A DNA stretch of 44,868 nucleotides from Actinomycetes bacterium (GTDB lineage Bacteria > Actinomycetota > Thermoleophilia > BMS3ABIN01): contig JAJYOG010000011.1 of NCBI GenBank assembly GCA_021785935.1, positions 1-44,868 on the forward strand. The letters are read 5' to 3'. Numbering within the stretch: the first letter of the stretch is position 1; each line of letters begins with the position of its first letter. This document shows, piece by piece, positions 42,190 through 44,868 of this stretch. Below the pieces are notes generated by a model. It saw only the letters and a list, made by a program, of their open reading frames with translations. It ran no database searches and was not told the DNA's origin. Position numbers and translations under genes: made by a program.

Positions 42190-43090
42190 TTTGCCCTCCG
42201 GGCTGCCCATAAAAGCTCATAAAGAAATCTTCAAGGCTCGGCTGGGTGAACGTGAGGTCCTCCACCTGGTGTAGTGCTATCTGTTTAATGAGCGCATCGA
42301 TATCTCCCTTGATGGTTATCCTCATGTGACTATTGAGTTCTTCCACGGAGATTACATGCGGCAACTTCTGGAACTCATCAGGAGATACGTAATTGGTAAA
42401 AAGTACATCCATGTGGCGGATCTTGTTCTGCCTGAGCTCCTCGATGGCTCGCACGTCAACCAGACGCCCTTCCTTGACGATTCCTACGCGGTCACAGGCG
42501 CGCTCCACTTCCGAAAGAATATGGGAGGACAAAAAGACAGTATGGCCGCGGTCCTTGAACTCCCCCAGAATCGAATAGAACTCCTGTTGCATGAGGGGGT
42601 CAAGCCCAAGCGTGGGTTCATCCAGAATGAGGATTTCCGGGTCGTGCATCATCGCCAGGATGATAGCTACTTTCTGGCGGTTGCCGCGTGAAAGTGATTT
42701 AACTTTCTTTTTCACATCGAGATCGAGGCGTTCGGTAAGCTCTCCACGAAGAGGATCCGGACCCGGACGGAAACGATCGATATACTCAAGCAGATCATGA
42801 ACGTGCAAGTTGTCGTATAGACTGACATCGTCAGGAATATGGCCGACGTGGCTCTTTATGGGCGTTGACTTGGCCCAGGTATCCATACCCATGATCGTAG
42901 CTGAACCATTTGTGGGCCTGAGCAGTCCCATAAACATGCGTATGGTCGTGGTTTTCCCGGCTCCGTTAGGCCCCAGGAAGCCGAAAATTTCTCCGCGCCC
43001 TACCTCGAGATTTAGACCTTCTATGCCCCGCGTGCGTCCGTAATATTTGGTCAGGCCTTTACAGACAATATTTGGGGCTTCATCGACCAT
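42170..43090 (-). CDS. ABC transporter ATP-binding protein
   Basis: 306 residues. Walker A GPNGAGKTT, Q-loop region HIPDDVSLYDNL, signature LSRGNRQKV, Walker B ILILDEPTLGLD and the switch His in VFLSSHILSE are complete. The C-terminal ~85 residues (DVLFTNYVSPDEFQKLPH...SLEDFFMSFYG) are the usual tail of drug/natronin-type exporters. No Shine-Dalgarno precedes the ATG; TAATAG lies 6 nt before it, so the start may be leaderless. The stop overlaps the permease start. Confidence 0.92.
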   Translation of the reverse strand: MVDEAPNIVCKGLTKYYGRTRGIEGLNLEVGRGEIFGFLGPNGAGKTTTIRMFMGLLRPTNGSATIMGMDTWAKSTPIKSHVGHIPDDVSLYDNLHVHDLLEYIDRFRPGPDPLRGELTERLDLDVKKKVKSLSRGNRQKVAIILAMMHDPEILILDEPTLGLDPLMQQEFYSILGEFKDRGHTVFLSSHILSEVERACDRVGIVKEGRLVDVRAIEELRQNKIRHMDVLFTNYVSPDEFQKLPHVISVEELNSHMRITIKGDIDALIKQIALHQVEDLTFTQPSLEDFFMSFYGQPGGQSESESA

Positions 43091-43219
43091 GGCGCTCTAT
43101 TAGCCGTTCCTGTCACTTGTCCTGCAGATGGGTAAAGTGCGACGAGATCATAAAAAGTTACCCGGAAAGAGCACGATTCAATCAATGGGGAATTGGAAAG
43201 GCCAGGATTGGGAAGGATT

Positions 43220-43293
43220 TGGCTGAGGCGGGAGGATTCGAACCTCCACCGGCGGTTCCAGAGACCGCTGTCCTACCATTAGACGACGCCTCA
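43220..43293 (-). tRNA. tRNA-Gln (CTG)
   Basis: 74 nt. Acceptor TGAGGCG/CGCCTCA, D arm CTAATGGTAG, anticodon arm GCGGTCTCTGGAACCGC with CTG, T arm GGAGGTTCGAATCCTCC. CCA is encoded at 43220-43222. Confidence 0.95.
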
Positions 43294-43434
43294 AGCTGCG
43301 GCAAATAGCTTAGCACAGGTCGATTGCAGCTACCAGAAAGGCAGTTATCGACTCGCCGGGTCAAGTATGCCTGTGTGATATCCGAAGAATTTATAGGAGG
43401 ATTTCCCCGCGGGTATTCTACGGGAGGCAATTTA

Positions 43435-44532
43435 ATGAAGAGCATTGACGAACTGTTACAGATAATGGTGCAACGAGGTGCGTCGGATCTGCACCTGAAA
43501 TCCGGCAGCCCGCCGGTAATACGTGTCGACGGCGAGCTATATTTGTTGGGCGATGAGCATGTAACGCCGGACGGCATGAAGGATTATGCCGCTGCTATTA
43601 TGAGCGACAAACAGATCGCCATCTTCTCCGAACAAAACGAGATCGATTTTGCATATGGCGTCAAGGGCGTTGGCCGTTTCCGGGTAAACATCTTTCGCCA
43701 ACGCGGTAGCATCAGCATTGCCATGCGCCAGGTGGTCAGCAAAATCCCTGGTTTCGAGGAGTTGCATTTACCTCCGGTTCTTAGCCGGATGTCGCTAGAA
43801 CCGCGCGGTCTGATTTTGGTAACGGGAACAACCGGCAGTGGCAAGACGACGACACTGGCGGCAATGATCGATTACATAAACCAGAATGTATGCAGGCATA
43901 TCGTCACTATTGAGGATCCGATCGAGATCCTGCATGCCGACTCAAAGTCCATGATCAACCAGAGGGAGATCGGCATTGACACGCGCAGTTATGCAACAGC
44001 TCTGAAATATGTGCTGAGGCAGGATCCGGACGTAATCTTCATTGGAGAGATGCGCGATCTGGAAACGGTCAAAACCGCGATGACAGCGGCACAAACCGGG
44101 CATCTTGTTCTGAGCACGCTGCATACCATCGACGTTAGTGAAACCATAAACCGGATAATCGACTTCTTCCCCCTGCATCAGCAAAAGCAGGTTCGCATTC
44201 TGCTAGCGGGTTCTTTGAGAGGCGTCATCTCACAACGCCTCTTGCCGCGAGCGGATGGCAAAGGCAGGGTTCCGGCGCTTGAGGTCATGGTGATGACCAA
44301 GAGGATTAGAGACCTCATTATCGACTCCGAACAGACACACAAGATCGAAGATGCCATTCGTGAGGGAGACTATTATGGCATGCAAACATTTGATCAGTCG
44401 CTTCTTTCGCTCTATCGCGATGGCCTGGTAACTCTGCAAGATGCCGCCCTGGTGGCAACCAGCCCGCATGATTTCAAGCTGATGGCTCAGCAGGAAGGTT
44501 TCGACGTCTCGCTCATCAGCGGAGTAGTATAG
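43435..44532 (+). CDS. pilT: PilT-type (GspE family) retraction/secretion ATPase
   Basis: 365 residues from ATG 43435 with CGGGAGGCAA upstream. The N-terminal domain opens SIDELLQIMVQRGASDLHLK and GRFRVNIFRQRGS. The ATPase domain has Walker A GTTGSGKTT (131-139), Asp box (VTIEDPIE), Walker B VIFIGEMRDLET and the His box TGHLVLSTLHT, then GVISQRLLPR. Length and the short N-terminus fit PilT (pilus retraction) more than PilB. No other pilus gene is in the window. A terminator follows. Confidence 0.93.
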   Translation: MKSIDELLQIMVQRGASDLHLKSGSPPVIRVDGELYLLGDEHVTPDGMKDYAAAIMSDKQIAIFSEQNEIDFAYGVKGVGRFRVNIFRQRGSISIAMRQVVSKIPGFEELHLPPVLSRMSLEPRGLILVTGTTGSGKTTTLAAMIDYINQNVCRHIVTIEDPIEILHADSKSMINQREIGIDTRSYATALKYVLRQDPDVIFIGEMRDLETVKTAMTAAQTGHLVLSTLHTIDVSETINRIIDFFPLHQQKQVRILLAGSLRGVISQRLLPRADGKGRVPALEVMVMTKRIRDLIIDSEQTHKIEDAIREGDYYGMQTFDQSLLSLYRDGLVTLQDAALVATSPHDFKLMAQQEGFDVSLISGVV

Positions 44533-44558
44533 GGATCGACGGAAAAACGGTAAATTTT

Positions 44559-44587
44559 GGGACCCGCCGGAGTGGGGGTCCCTTTTT
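44559..44587 (+). terminator. Intrinsic terminator after pilT
   Basis: GGGACCC (44559-44565) pairs with GGGTCCC (44576-44582), 10-nt loop, then TTTTT. Confidence 0.85.
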
Positions 44588-44660
44588 CGTTTTCATGCTA
44601 CAATATCGAGCGGTGCCCGGGCCGGTCGTAGCCCGGCCGCCACGAATTTTCCTCTCACGT

Positions 44661-44737
44661 CGGGGTGTGGCTCAGCCTGGTAGAGCGCACGGTTCGGGAC
44701 CGTGAGGCCGGCGGTTCAAATCCGCCCACCCCGACCA
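44661..44737 (+). tRNA. tRNA-Pro (CGG)
   Basis: 77 nt. Acceptor CGGGGTG/CACCCCG, D arm GGCTCAGCCTGGTAGAGC, anticodon arm CACGGTTCGGGACCGTG with CGG, T arm GGCGGTTCAAATCCGCC, discriminator A, CCA encoded. A TACAAT lies at 44600-44605 as a possible -10 box. Confidence 0.95.
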
Positions 44738-44868
44738 GATTCTTCTCCGCAATCACCGATTTCAGAAAGAACATCCCTCACCGAACGACAACTTGCCTGC
44801 CCTGTTGCCTCAAAAAAATCTACTCTAAAGAGGCCGGCCCGCCCGTTGACCGGCCGTGCCCGCAGCGG
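44738..44868. other. End of window, no gene seen
   Basis: 131 nt after tRNA-Pro. No frame reads like a known protein on either strand. A GGCCGG/CCGGCC stem lies near 44833-44854. It may be the beginning or end of a gene outside the window. Confidence 0.3.

Overview
The window looks like a stretch of chromosome from a deep-branching, probably anaerobic member of the Actinomycetota. This rests on gene order, not on a database search. The order DUF948 gene - small membrane gene - alaS - ruvX - mltG, followed by recO - glycyl-tRNA synthetase - dgt - dnaG - sigA, is the one I know from actinobacteria. The two-subunit glycyl-tRNA synthetase, pyruvate phosphate dikinase, a flavodiiron protein and an iron-sulfur flavoprotein fit an anaerobic or microaerophilic early branch. 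Nearly all genes look chromosomal and housekeeping-like. I see no prophage, insertion sequence or CRISPR array.

Region by region. 1-2709: end of aspS, a probable 6S RNA, a thioredoxin-fold lipoprotein without redox cysteines, and an IscU-like/MnmA fusion. 2717-5093 (minus): a decayed GGDEF gene and an ECF sigma factor with a DUF4349 membrane partner. 5406-11184: the alaS cluster, with a SigB/SigF-type sigma gene inserted that has its own SigB-type promoter. 11253-22853: recO, a lipoprotein, glyQS, ppdK, dgt, dnaG and rpoD. 22993-25532: a six-cysteine small protein, tRNA-Asn, a zinc-ribbon protein, a flavoprotein/nitroreductase pair and a Lys/Ala-rich histone-H1-like protein. 25828-30168: a hybrid sensor kinase, an HD-GYP response regulator and another zinc-ribbon protein. 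30280-35858: a TPP-riboswitch-controlled thiamine operon (thi4, unknown gene, thiE, thiC, thiL, thiD). 35966-44868: a CwlM-like amidase, an NlpC/P60 hydrolase that seems to start on AUC, gltX, a flavodiiron protein, an ABC-2 transporter, a PilT-type ATPase, and tRNAs Glu, Gln and Pro.

Working together: the thiamine operon makes the thiazole through THI4 instead of ThiG/ThiS, the pyrimidine through ThiC and ThiD, joins them with ThiE and phosphorylates with ThiL, under TPP feedback. The kinase and HD-GYP regulator overlap and probably form a c-di-GMP-degrading signalling pair. The kinase carries the same six-cysteine pattern as the small protein at 22993. Several genes (mnmA, dgt, the zinc-ribbon gene at 23488, and others) have a -10 box ending 6-9 nt before the start codon and no Shine-Dalgarno, so leaderless transcripts are likely common.

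The most promising leads are the IscU-MnmA fusion that has lost two of three scaffold cysteines, the cysteine-type THI4 beside an unassigned cysteine-rich protein inside the thiamine operon, the shared six-cysteine module, and the AUC start codon.
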